A stretch of DNA of 64,000 bases from Lamellibrachia satsuma (taxonomy: Eukaryota > Annelida > Polychaeta > Sabellida > Siboglinidae): positions 6,221,001 to 6,285,000 of the forward strand of contig BSQZ01000033.1 of assembly GCA_033239005.1 (NCBI GenBank). The letters are read 5' to 3'. This document shows, one piece after another, positions 1 through 13,897 of the stretch; position 1 is the first letter of the stretch; every line of letters starts with the position of its first letter. Position numbers and translations under genes: made by a program. Under the pieces are notes generated by a model, which was given only the letters and a program-made list of their open reading frames with translations, did no database searches and was not told where the DNA came from.

Positions 1-3000
1 TGACAAACTAAATAAATTTATTTCGGGTCTGGCCATCATGAAAACAATTATCTGAAGTGTACTATAATATAATCACTGGTTACTTATAAAGTAACCAGCA
101 TATACAAAGTGGATAAAAAACAAATCAATCTATCGACAAAAGTTTTTAGATTCACTAGCTTCAGTAACCAATCAATGTCCTTACAAACTAGCAACATACT
201 GAAACACTTATGTTACAATAGTACTTACGTTTATATTTCTTTCTTAAAATTATGCAACATATATTTGATATATCATGAGTATAATTTGTTAGGTCTGAAG
301 GAAAAATACCAAGAAATATCTTACCCAGTTGGCTGTCGTTGGACAAATCAAACTTGCCGATCTCAAGGAACTGTCCATGCGGTGCAAGCAGCCTGAGACT
401 GGCTTGTAGCTTCTCCTCTGCCAGTGAGTTGAGCACAACGTTCACACCTTTCCCATTAGTCGCACGCATGATGTCCCACTCAAATGACTTCTCTCGTGAA
501 TTCGCGAAGTGGTTGTCCTCGAGCTGAGGGAACTTCTGCTTCAGGTATTCCCGCTTCTCCTTGGACCCAACAGTTGTGAAGACTTCGCACCCTCTGTGTA
601 GTGCCACCGAGATGGCCGCTTGACCAACGCCTCCACTGCCAGAATGGATGAGCACACGGTCACCCGTCTTGATGCGCCCCCGCACCACCAGGGCATAGTA
701 GACAGTTGAGTACACAACGGGAACCGAGGCAGCCTGCTCAAGGGTCCAGTGGTCTGGCACTGGCCAGATGAAGCGGCGGTCAGCATCTACACTGGACGCA
801 AGGCCCTGACACATAGACAGCTGCATCAAACTAACTGTACATGTTTACAGCCACTAAAGTCAGTATAGTCAATTAATTAGTACTCACTGGTAATTTGTAC
901 TTTGAACCAAAATTTATACTATGAACCAAAATTTGTACTGTGAATTACAATTTGTACTTACTTTAGCTGCAAGCAATCCCATGATTCTGTTGCCGGCCGG
1001 GTTACGACCTGAGAATTCCATGCCAAGAATGCAGTCCTTGGTGGCTATATCACCTGCAATAAAGACATACATGCATAAATTACATATTATATAATGGTCA
1101 CAATTTCATTATATTGTAAAGTCATTTGTCATCTTATTAAATTATTTACAGCTGGAGTCTGATATAACTGAATTGAAACCTACAAATTAGAAATAGGGTA
1201 ATGACTGGTCAATTGGGGTGAACTTTATGCTGGCTGTCTTTGTATAATGACTGGTCAATTGGGGTGAACCTTATGCTGGCTGTCTTTTTATAATGACTGG
1301 TCAATTGGGGTGAACCTTATGCTGGCTGTCTTTGTATAATGACTGGTCAATTGGGGTGAACCTTATGCTGGCTGTCTTTGTATAATGACTGATCAATTGG
1401 GGTGAACCTTATGCTGGCTGTCTTTGTATAATGACTGGTCAATTGGGGTGAACCTTATGCTGGCTGTCTTTGTATAATGACTGGTCAATTGGGGTGAACC
1501 TTATGCTGGCTGTCTTTGTATAATGACTGGTCAATTTGGGTGAACCTTATGCTGGCTGTCTTTGTATAATGACTGGTCAATTGGGGTGAACCTTATGCTG
1601 GCTGTCTTTGTAAATGTGTGGTCAAAATATGTGATCAAAAGATGGCACCGTAACAGTATTAGCTATTTCCTAAACAAGCTTAAATATTGTACATCAACAT
1701 GAATTTAGGCTTTGGCCAACGTTATGCTTAGCATCCCTATCAATCAAGTGGCCATTAATTGTTATCTACATTGTAACCGATCCTTAATCATTGTCAGCCA
1801 TGATGCAAGAAAACACCCAAATAGTGACTTATATTTCTAAATATAGCAGCAAAGAAACTATAGCATAACTATTCAGATTTAATTATATATTCATTCTAGT
1901 GACTTTAATGCAAGTGTTTACTGCACTATACCTACTAATTATTACCACATAACACAACATGTACACAAACATGTAACAAACCTGGGATGGCGTCTGGAGG
2001 CAGTTTGCCTGTAGCGAGCATGATGTCTCGGAAGTTGAGGGATGTGTAGTACACGCTGCAGAGCTCTTTGTTTCGGTGGTCGGCAGGAGCAAAGTACTTC
2101 AGGGGCGACTCAATCCACTTGAGACTCGAGAGGTCACCCCGGGTCAACACATTCACGTATGCATGTTCCGTACGTTTAGTCATGCGACGGCCTTCTGTAA
2201 CACCAGTTTCTTTGTCTTTAGTTGACTTGCAGACATCTTCAATTAACATTGCCATCTAAAGTAACAGGTTCTGTATAACACTAGCGGTCAAGGAAACCAT
2301 TGGCTTGTTGAGAGACAAACAATTGCTCATCTAGATGTTGCACATTTTTTATACACATCTGTTGATTCTGTTTTTGAACTAACTGATCAATGGTATGAGA
2401 CAGGATAAAATATAGCCACACTATGTCATGGGCAATGTGGTGTATGAAGCATACATAGGTTGCATAATGTGCAATTTAACCTGAAGTGTTACACACTGTC
2501 ATGTATTTCATATGATGACATTTTGTCTAACATGGCTGTGAAAAGAAATTAATGCAGTAAAACTTGTATTTAGTAAATCTGAATGTGTTAATCTTGCATG
2601 TCCATATGTGTGGCACAAGATAATGAACTCTAACTTAAGATATATTGGCTATATAGAGTATGGTCAAAAAGAAAGGAAATTGTGTATATTGCTGGTTAGC
2701 GCCACTTTCAATTGTGGCTTACAAAATTGTACCTTTGTGAAGAGGAATGTGCCTGAAGGAACCCCACTTTCCATCTCTGTAGATGTTCATTACCAGGTCC
2801 TTGTGAACTAGACTTTCAAACAGACTGCCTTCAACTGATGGCATCGACTGGCTTTGGTCCAAACTTCCATTGAAGATGCATCTGAAAGGAATACCATCTA
2901 CCGTGGTATATGTAATGCACAGTGAAATATTTTATTACGTACAAGTTGCAATCACCTTGATTAATTATAGAAAAATGGAAGGTTCAGGCCCCGAGTCCTA

Positions 3001-6000
3001 AAACATCATACTACTGAAGAAACAAAACACAAAAGCAAATATGACGCCATCGATAGAAAGCACGATTTATGGTTGGCTTACAAGAGTTCATCCACTGACT
3101 ACGAACCTGCCATGGACATGGTAACAGCCCCAAGACAGGGAGCAGGAGGGGAGGGGGCACAGCAGCAGCCGAGAACTCCAACGAGCCCAAAATGGACGAG
3201 GCTGTTGCCAAAATCCTGAAGGATCTCGCAATATAATAGTGGCTTAGCCTATGGTTTCAACAGTGTTTGAATTTTTCAGTTATTTGTTTAGGAGTTTTTC
3301 ATACACTAACGTATATACATTTAAAAAAATAGAATAAAAGAATATTATATAATCGCACACGAATTTGTTTCTTTTTAAAGGGAATTGTGGGTTCATGGAC
3401 TAGTTTGCATAAAAAATTGTGCATGTCGGTGATACCAACCAAGAACAGTGATTTTCCAAGGGGACTAGTTATATTTCAAGACTACTTGTCCCCCAAGCCA
3501 GTCTTGTCCCCCAAGCCAGTGGGTCACATTTCTTCTTAATTTCTTATATTTCTTGATTATACCAACAAAACCATTCCACTGTTAAACCCTTACCTGACTT
3601 TATCACCTCCAGGCTCCTGCCGTAAGCAGTTCACCATGCCGATGATGCCATTACATGACCTGTCCGCCTTAAGCCAGACATTGTGACCTACTGGTCGGTC
3701 ATCCGCACTGACTAGGGCAGTCTTGACCTCCTCAACCCACTCAAAGTTGGCACTTGACACGTCGATGGTTGTCTGCTGCTGGGTTGACGCATTTGTCGTA
3801 CACTTGCGACAAAGGAACAGTGTGTTGATGAGGCCATCAGACTTCTGTGCAACGACTTCCAGGCCAGCTGCCTTGAGCAGGTTAGTCCACGTTGGTGCAT
3901 CACAGAATGGTCCACATGTCCGTCTGTCAGCGTCGCTGATGCTCAGTTCATTCGTGAGAGCATCAAGCATTAGAGGAACTATGAAGTCTGTCGTCGGTTC
4001 TTGCACCAATAGGAAACCGCCATCTTTCACTAGTGCCATCAACGATGATATTGCCGTCACAAGATCAGCTTCTTTGTGAAGAACGTTACATGCAATTGTC
4101 ACATCGGCATTGCCCAAGTGCCCTGGTGGTGACCCGCTTAGTTTCCACTCGACTGGCTTCACGTTGAAACTTTCCAAGTGACCAGTGTCCAAGTTCTTGA
4201 TGTTGCCGTCTACGGCTGTGTAGTCGACCTGCATCATAGGTTGTGTCTCCAGCTGTGCAATGGCGGATTGGTACATGCGACTGTCGGCCGCACCATACTC
4301 CACAACCTTCAGTTTGGTGCTGCCACGATTCTCTAGAACAACGTCAAGACATGTCTTCAGCATGCGGTCTGTCATCACACTGCCGAGCAACTTATCTGCA
4401 GCAAGCTTGCCACGTGATGACACAAACATGTTACGGATGTTCTCAACGAACAAATCGTTTTTCTCTTGAGAGAAGATCTGTCGCAATGTGGTGGCTAGAA
4501 CACATTTGGGATCACTCGCCAGCTTCTCCATGGTTGAGTCAATGTCTACAACATCATCCACCTTCATCTTAGCGTGCTGCCGCTTGAAGAGGTCAACATT
4601 AGGCAGGTGTTCGGTGACACCATTGTCCAGTAGTTGTACGAGACCACGTCGGATGCACGCCTTACACAGACGCAAGTACTTGTTGAGATCGTCCTGGTCA
4701 GACAGCACATTGTCCTCATTGTAAGGCACAAACTGGAACTTCTCAAGCACTGGGACAGTCTGCTGTTGATGCCGAGGCGCCACGGTGGCGTGCAGACCAA
4801 CTATCTGAACTCCACCAGCCACACATGCGTCCAGCACATGGTCTACTTGCGCTCGGACAGCTGGAACAAACACACACATGCCATCATTGGCCACCTGTGA
4901 CTGGAAGTACCAATACAAGGAGAATAAAACGATTTCAACAACTGGATGCCCTTAATATTGTCACCATCCGTGAGCAATTGAAAAAAATTCTCGGTGCCAA
5001 AGCAAATTAACAGAACATGACCATCTTTTGAACAAATGGTTATATGTTCAGCCGACAGAGGCAGACCCATGCAGCTCCAGTTGGAAGCTCCCACAGAGGT
5101 GTCACCCATGCACCCAGAATCTAATAAACCCCAGCCAGTTGCCATGATCTATTCCCACGGTTGCTTTCCCATATTCCATTTGGTGACAACGAAGGATGAA
5201 ATACAAATTAACATTCATTAAGCAATACAGTTGTAAACAAGAGTGGCAACCAAATGTTGTGTACAAACATTACTGGAATGTGTAGTTTTGAATGGCAATC
5301 TTGTTATATGTTTATGACATGTGACCACATCTGCATACATTTGTGCAATTTTTCCAACATAACATATTGCCATAAAAATTCTTTAAAAATCCTCCATACC
5401 GTATTGTATAAAGTTGACAAACCATTCAGAATTAATTATGTTAGTTGCTATGGTGATATTACAATAGCTTTTAAATGGTCTACTGTGTAAAAGAAATCAA
5501 TCATGCCTGTCCTCAGGTGGGGTTCAGGGGGTTCGAATGAATGAACCCCCATTTTTGATAAAATTTTTCATAAATCATCCCAGAAATCCTGGGGTGATTG
5601 TGTACGTTCAAACCCCCCTTCCAAAAACCTGAGGACAGGCCTGCCTATGTGTTACTGTGGTTACTATGGCACACACAGCACGATCCCAACCTGTGTGTTC
5701 GCTGTCGGCCTGTATGATGCAGTCAGCATGTGTTGCAGGGTCAATGCGTATTGACTGGATGCGTGTTGGTAGTCGGAGACCACGTCCTGCATCACTCAGA
5801 ATCTGTATTTGAAGCATTGTGTCAAGGAATGTCACCCAGTTGTCATTCCACACCAGGTAGCCGTCATCACCTGCGACACCAAAACAGATGTCATTGTCAC
5901 AGCCAACATGATCATATTTCAAGAGTCAGGATACCTATTTCCTGACCTTCCACTGACATTTCCTGACACATGACCAAATTCTTTTACTGCCAGTAGATTG

Positions 6001-9000
6001 TGTTAGAGGAATTACCTTTGTTGCTGGCGGAGAGGATACCCTGGAACGTTGGTCCGTAGTCATAACCCCGTAGTCGCAACTGCTTGTAGATGTCGCTGGA
6101 GGTGAGACGGATCAGGTGGGCATCTTGTGGTTTGTCTGCCGGGTCGCACACCGGGAGGTCAATGACAGGTTCACTCGGTTGGAAGACGCGCCCACTCACA
6201 ACTAGTGCTCCACCCTCGCATAACTCAAACATCCCAGTGCCTGGCGTGATGCTCACATCCAGTTTCACCGTTCCTACAAATACATGGCATAAAGTAACTC
6301 TAAAAGACGTTTCAAACAATCCAAACCAATGATATGGTTAACCACAGTGGAAAGCTTATAGAAAGAAGTTTTTGAAATTATTCTGTCAAGGTGCCAACCA
6401 ATTCTAGTCGACAGCTCAAAGTTGCTATGGTGATGTATATTTGTGAAGAGAGACCAACTGGGTTGAAAAGCTACAAAAAGGGAATAGTCAATGGGCAACA
6501 ATACATGGTAAAGGCCACTACCAAGGAAGAGGTGGGTCCACAACATGATCACAAGACAATTTTCCAATAAAAAAAACAATTTATGACGATTTTAACACAA
6601 CAAACACCCAAGATTGTTAAAGAGAAACCTAAACCATTTAGCGACAATGGGAAAGATTGAGGGGATTGAAGCGGTTGGCATAGATTGAAAATCCTTGATG
6701 GTCTAGCAACCTGGCAAAAAAAGAGCAGAACAGAACTATTAAGAGACACCTGCCATGGGATACGGAGAGTCGTGATCGCCTATGGCTGCAACAGACAGGG
6801 CACATGAGTATCGATTGATGGTGAAGATTGGTACAAAACTTCGGTTACCTGTCTTTGGCATGATGGTGGCTCTGTGAATGTGCACATCTTCAAAAGCAAC
6901 AGGGAACTGTTCGTATGACTGCCTGTTGATCTTGGAGAAAGCTCGCCACACCAACACCAAGTACCCTGTTGCGGGGTACAGCACACGTCCATCGATCTTG
7001 TGTCCGACAAGGTAACTGTCCTCGGACTCAGCGGAAGTGTCAATCTCAAAGGAGATGGAACTGCCCGATCCCCCTGGGCCAGTGATGAACTGGTCTCCCT
7101 TGGGCACATCCCACAGCTGCTCATGATCCCATCTGATAAGGGAGGATAGCATGGCCGTTCCCCTGGACACAGGCATCTTGACCGCTGGGTAGAGGTCAAG
7201 AGGGTTGAAGTCCACCCCAGCCATGTAAACTCTGAAATGAGGCAATCAACTATAAATCAACAATACACTTGATTCTAATATATTTCTTTTCTAGTGTAGC
7301 TATGTTGTGTTTTATATCAGTTGGATTTTGTTCTCTCTCTCGAATACGGCATTCATTGCAGAATACAGAATTTGTGCCATATTGGTTATATCAATGTTCA
7401 AACATCTAATTGTCTAATTTCTGACTGGCTTAACTCTAAATAAAGTCTTACAAATAACAGCAATATGTTTATTTTCCAAGATACGATAGCAGATACTCTG
7501 TGTTGTCGGCATGGTTATACTTAACCAGTCCCCAAACAGACAATCAAGACAATTTCTGGTTGGTTTAGCTCTAAATAAAGTCTTACAAATAACAACAATA
7601 TACTTACTTTCCAAGACTCGATAGCAGATACTCTGTGTTGTCGGCATGGTTACGCTTCATCAGTCCCACAAACAGACAATCAGCACTGAGCGAACGCTTG
7701 AGGATTGCCTGCAGGAGACAGTGCGGTGCAATCTCTATGACAACTGCACCGGCTGGAACATGCTGCAGAGCTTCCTGGAAGAGCACCGGACTGACCAGGT
7801 TGTTGACGTGATAGTCGGCCGACGAGTAGCGGGCCAAATCAGAGTCCCATCTCTCCTCAGGGATAGAACTGCTCACCCAGCGGGGTGTACGCACCCTGTT
7901 CTCCTTGATCACCTTCAACATACAACACTCAATGATCATGAAGATGTTGATTGCATTCTTCAGCAAATCTAAGGATTAAATACCATTAATAAAAAAATTA
8001 CTAGATTAGATTAAAAAGTACTCTGCATACTAGTGCATAGGTAGGATAGTAGACATTACCAAAAGTATTCTTTTCTGACAGAGAACAATAAATTATTTGA
8101 ATATGATAAAACACCAGCGTCCTTGTGTATTTGCCAAATGGATCTGGTTAAATAACACTAACATGCTAAACCTAGCTAAATAACTATGTATTTTAAATCT
8201 TGCTAAATAACTTAAATAACACAGTTAGTTTAGTGCCAACCTTGAGGAGGGCTTCCTTGAGGGCTGGGGCAGTCCTCTGCATGTAGTGGGAGTGGAAGGC
8301 TACCCCGGCACTCTTCACTTCCTTGGCAAATATCTCCTCCTCCTTCAGTTCAGCCACAAACTGGCTGATAGACTCCGCAGGCCCAGAAATAGTGACAGTG
8401 TTAATGGAGTTATGACAGGCAGGAACGACTCCGCTGGGACAGCGTGCCTTCGCCTCCTCCCACGTCAGACCTGCAACCCATGGTACGTCAACCACACACC
8501 TTCAACAGGTTGGCTAAACAAAATTATAATTCCCAGTTATGCTAACGGTAATAACATTTCTCGCAGAACAGATTATTTTAAAAAATGGTTACAGAATTGA
8601 TAGTGAACTATTAACCCCAGTTTTGTCAATTAATTCATAGGTTCTTGTAGGTCCTACCATTAAACCCACTTATTTCAAATATAATACAGTAACATATGAT
8701 ATATTAAAACTGCCATAATGAAACTGATCCTTCTGTTAAATCAATAAGGCAAACAAAATGCACTGGTGCAGAGTCTGCAGACCAATATTAAAATCGACGT
8801 AGCCTAAGGCATAAACATATTAAACCAGTGTCAACGTACCGACTGCAGCCATGCCACCTAATGGCAGGTTGGCTTCCATCACACAGCGCCCTCTCCAGTA
8901 GGCCGCCAGAACCGTCTCTTCTGCTGTGAGTCCACCGTCTGCGTACGCACAGCCAAGTTCTCCGACGGAGTGGCCAACTATACCATCGGGTTTGATGCCC

Positions 9001-12000
9001 AGAACATTTAGTACACACACCAGAGCCACCTACAAACCAACCTTTCATATTTATTATGTATTGTACCCAGGCATGGGTTCTATTACAGACAATCTGTTAC
9101 TATTACTTCCTACTGCTTCTATTACCATTACAGTAATTCTAATCTATTACCAAGATATCTATTACTATTACTGGGTCATTATTACTATCGCTGAACGTCA
9201 ATGAAATTTTTTTTTGATGGGTCTGTAAACCCTAGAAATGCCTATGAACTCAGTCTTTGTAGTACTAGCTAAACATACATTTGTACACCATTTGAAGGAA
9301 GAAACAACATCTACTATCTATTACAATTACATATTACTATTACCCCATGCCTGAGTCTCTACCCAGGTCTTGTGAATTTAAATATATTTCATACGTTTTC
9401 ACCAATGTGATGTCGTCTGGTTAAAAAAGTTACATAGTGTCCATGAAGTCTCTTTAACGAGAAAAAAAAACATTTCCTGTCAACATGACGTTTCTTATGG
9501 TATATACTTGTTTCTGGGACAACTTTAATATATTAAATATGTCCCACAGACATTCGTGCCAATAGTGGACATTTCTGCAATTGCTGTATCTGTGTTGCGT
9601 GACATAGAAAACATTCTATATACAATTAACATCTTCTGAAGTTTTTAAAATATGAAATACCAATGCTTATTTAATATCTATGTCCCAAGAAATGTTAAGC
9701 TGAGTTTATTCTCAGGTTGCAATAGTAAACCTAAACTACGCTAGAATAGCAGTAATGGAAATGTACACCTGGATACCAGCAATGACAACCTACCTGGATA
9801 GCAGCAATGACAACCTACCTGAATAGCAGTAATGATAACCTACCTGAATACCAGCAATGACACACCTACCTGAATAGCAGCAATGACAACCTACCTGGAT
9901 AGCAGCAATGACAACCTACCTGAATAGCAGCAATGCCAATGAAAGAGTTGAGTGTATCGTTGAAGGCGTCCTCATCACCGGTCATCAGCAGGTTGTACAG
10001 TCTGAGGCCATAAGGTTGCAGCACAGCGTCTGACTCCATAATAGACTGACGGAACACGTCCAGTTGCATGAGGTCACGTCCCATGCCATGCCACTGCGTC
10101 CCCATGCCAGCAAACACGAACCAGACAGGACGCTTCTCTGCACTCGTACATTGCTGCAAACAAGACAACACTGCATACAGACCTGACTGGAGCAGGCATC
10201 ATCACTGCTGCAAACAAACAATACAACACTGCATGCAGAGCTGACTGGAGCAGGCATCATCATTGCTGCAAACAAACAAGACAACACTGCATGCAGACCT
10301 GACTGGAGCAGGCACCATCATTGCTGCAAACAAGCAAGACAACACTGCATGCAGACCTAACTGGAGCAGGCACCATCATTGCTGGAAACAAGCAAGACAA
10401 CACTGCATGCAGACCTGACTGGAGCAGGCACCATCATTGCTGCAAACAAACAAGACAACACTGCATGCAGACCTGACTGGAGCAGGCACCATCATTGCTG
10501 CAAACAAACAAGACAACACTGCATGCAGACCTGACTGGAGCAGGCACCATCATTGCTGCAAACAAACCAGACAACACTGCATGCAGACCTGACTGGAGCA
10601 GGCACCATCATTGCTGCAAAGAAACAAGACAACACTGCATGCAGACCTGACTGGAGCAGGCACCATCATTGCTGCAAACAAACCAGACAACACTGCATAC
10701 AGACTACACAGGAGCAGGTATTATCTCACTGTTGCAAACAAATGAGACAACACTGCATACAGACCAGACTTGAGCAGCACTGCAAACAGACCAGAACAGG
10801 CAAAAACTTTTAAACTTTAAAATAAAGAGTCTATTTCATATAAGCAAGCACATATTGACAGTGTTTAGCACAACCCACCTGCACCTCTTGAACAGCGGGC
10901 TCCTTGTTGAGTATTGTGTAACCCCGATAGGGGTGCGTCGATGCTGGCATGGCGGCCGTTTCCTGAAGCAACGCTTGGGCTTCAATGCCGTGTGCATGTT
11001 CTGTGTGCATTTTTGTGAGCATTTGTTCAAGTCCCTGCTGTGTGCGTCCAGCGTACGTGCAAAGTCTCTGCACACTGGAGGCAGCGTGTGCCGGCGACGG
11101 TGCTTTCAGATTCGACTGCATCAAAGCATGAACGTTTGATCCTCCAAAGCCAAATGAGTTAATGGCAACATAGCCGCCATTCCATTCAGTGCGTTCTGCC
11201 ACAACCTTCAGACGTCCGTCCGACAGTCCCGGAATGTCAGGGTTGGGAGTAGTAAAATGTAGGTTGGGAGGGATGGCACCATCCTCCATTGCGATAAGAA
11301 CCTTAGCTAGGGCAGCCAAACCTATGGATATGGCATTGGTGTTAGTATACATGCGTGCATTCATAATACTGAAAATATAAGATATTTATTAGCATTTTAG
11401 ACAATTTTAATCCATACCAATCCAAAAGAAAACATCGAGCAAACAGAATGTGATTCGTCACTGAAACTGCTGTAAACTGAATATATTAATTGGAAGCAGT
11501 ACAAATTTATACATTTTTTTGCAGCTACAACTGGAAATCATTCTGCAACATCCCATAGGATCTTCAGTTCCTTTACCCGATTTAAATATTTTCTTACTTG
11601 TATGAAAATTATATTTTGTCCAAAATCAATGATTTTAGTAAAAAAATTCTAATGTAACTGGTTATACGCCACATTTATATCCATCTATCAACCTGTGCCA
11701 ATTAATTTATGAGACACGTACCAGACGCAGGCTCTGGGTGGCCCATGTTTGACTTTGTTGAACCAATCAAGAGTGGGCCCTTGCGACCATTGCTACAGAA
11801 CACATCAGTGACAGTGTTGATTTCCTGGGGGTCGCCTGCCTTCGTGCCAGTGCCGTGAGCTTCAACATATGCCACCTCCGATGGGTCGACACCCGCCTCT
11901 TTGTACACCTCGAGTAGCAGGCTTTTCTGAACCTCGCCAGATGGGAATGTTATACCTGTAAAACATGGCAAGCTTTCTACACATTTTCGATAATATGAAT

Positions 12001-13841
12001 CTTGTTTTACACAAATTCGGAGTCTGTCACATGACCACCACATTAGTCATGTGACATGGGAGGAATGACCACATACACTGAGGAAGACGTCAAGGCCAAG
12101 ACAATACAATATACACAGGTTTATCCGAATTTATCAAAAGAAATACTGTTGTCACATGCTCAATGTTGTAGGTATCATTACAAACACATTGGATGGAATA
12201 ATACCCAAAATTAAAAATAAATATTTACAAAATAAGTAAAATGCAGAAATAGCAGCTTGAATTGAAAACGATGAAATTAAATGTGTAACGCTCATGTGAT
12301 TTTGCAAACCTCGCTCCTTGTTTCCGTCAGAGTTGGTCTTGGAATGGATAAAAGTGGCATAGATACGCTTCGCAGCAGAGGCTTTCTGGAGGTAGACAGC
12401 AACGATGGCCTCACTGCGGCAGTAGCCATCACCTGTGACCCGGGGTCATCAGAAACACATTTACTACAAGAAATTATTTTACTACAAGAAATCTATTTTA
12501 TTACAACAAATGTATTTTAATAAAGCATATCTATTTGATTACGACATTTACAAAAGGCAACTTCAATTATTTAATATACAAAAGCTTATTGGCCTCCAAA
12601 CCCCTTTTGTTGACAAATGCTTCTTTTGGATTACCTTAAATTAAATTATGCTGTGAAAATATCTTACTACTGAAGTCAACAGCAATTCATGAGTTTTCCC
12701 GCCATTGGGAAATTATTTTCTCAACTTTCCCCAAACCAGTCTACTTTAGGCTTAAAAAACGCACGGACGCGAGAGAACTAGAAAAGACTAGTACCCGATG
12801 CATCAAATGAACGACAGGCGCCGCCCGGTGACAGCATTCCGAGACGCTGGAACTGTATCGTCGTCTGTGGCTTGAGGCACAGACTTGTGCCCCCAACAAT
12901 GGCTGCCTCGCACTGACCAGAGCGAATGGCATGCAATGCTTGGTCCAGCGCCAGCAGACTTGAACTACAAGCAGTGTCTGTGGCATAGCTTGGCCCTGCA
13001 ACAAGCATTGTGAGTAACAAAGATGAAGCAACCCATTCCTATTAATTTCTGGGAAAAAATAGACAGTTATCTCCCAAGATTCTGAGTACAAATAGCACTT
13101 GCTATATATGTCACATTTAAAATTTCATATCTCAAAAAAGGAAACACGGCAGGTTTATGATATGCTCAATTGTTATCACATGACTTGCTGAAGAGAAAGC
13201 TTAATTAGCAGTCATATATGGATGGGACATTAAAAAAATAAAAGATGATTTCAAATCAGCATGTTTTTACATTTTTAACTGATTATGACTACAATAATGT
13301 ACATCTTTAGACAACTGACCCTTGAAGTCAAAGAAGAATGACACGCGGTTGGCAAACATAGATCTTGTGCAGCCAGTCATCTCATAGCCTACGATCTTGT
13401 CCATATCGAATGTCCACACTTCGTGAGACTCTGACGCACTACAGCCAATGAACACTCCTGTCTTGGTGCCGCGAACATCTTGTGGGTTGACACCTGGTGA
13501 CAACACAAGTATCAAGTTAAATACAAAAAAATAGGCACTGCAACCAAGACATATATTTTTATTTGTGTCTAGAAGTGGTATGAAGTGGTGCACTTCAATG
13601 TCTTTTTCAATAAGCTACAATTTGATAGACTACCATCATAAGAGAGTTCTTATAAGAAATAAGTCAGGTCTGGAACAGCAATCCAGCAAGCTTGTCAAGT
13701 TGTTTTATTTAAATACGTACAAGTGATATAACATGTATCAACAGGTTTTTTCCAGACAAAATTGATAAACTGGGCAAATTTAAATAACATGGATCAATCA
13801 ATATTTGTATAATGAATAATGTATATGGTGTAACTATTGCA

Positions 13842-13897
<56 letters not shown>

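Noticed and set aside
4861..4918. Extending FASN exon 15 to the ATG at 4918 or the acceptor at 4895
   Set aside because: Both break phase with exon 14 and add about 11 residues not seen in FASN. The acceptor at 4861 fits phase, length and has a better pyrimidine tract.
11322..11364. N-terminal part of the long frame at 10831-11364 as coding
   Set aside because: It is intron: the KS homology resumes exactly at GLAALAKV after the CCATAG acceptor.
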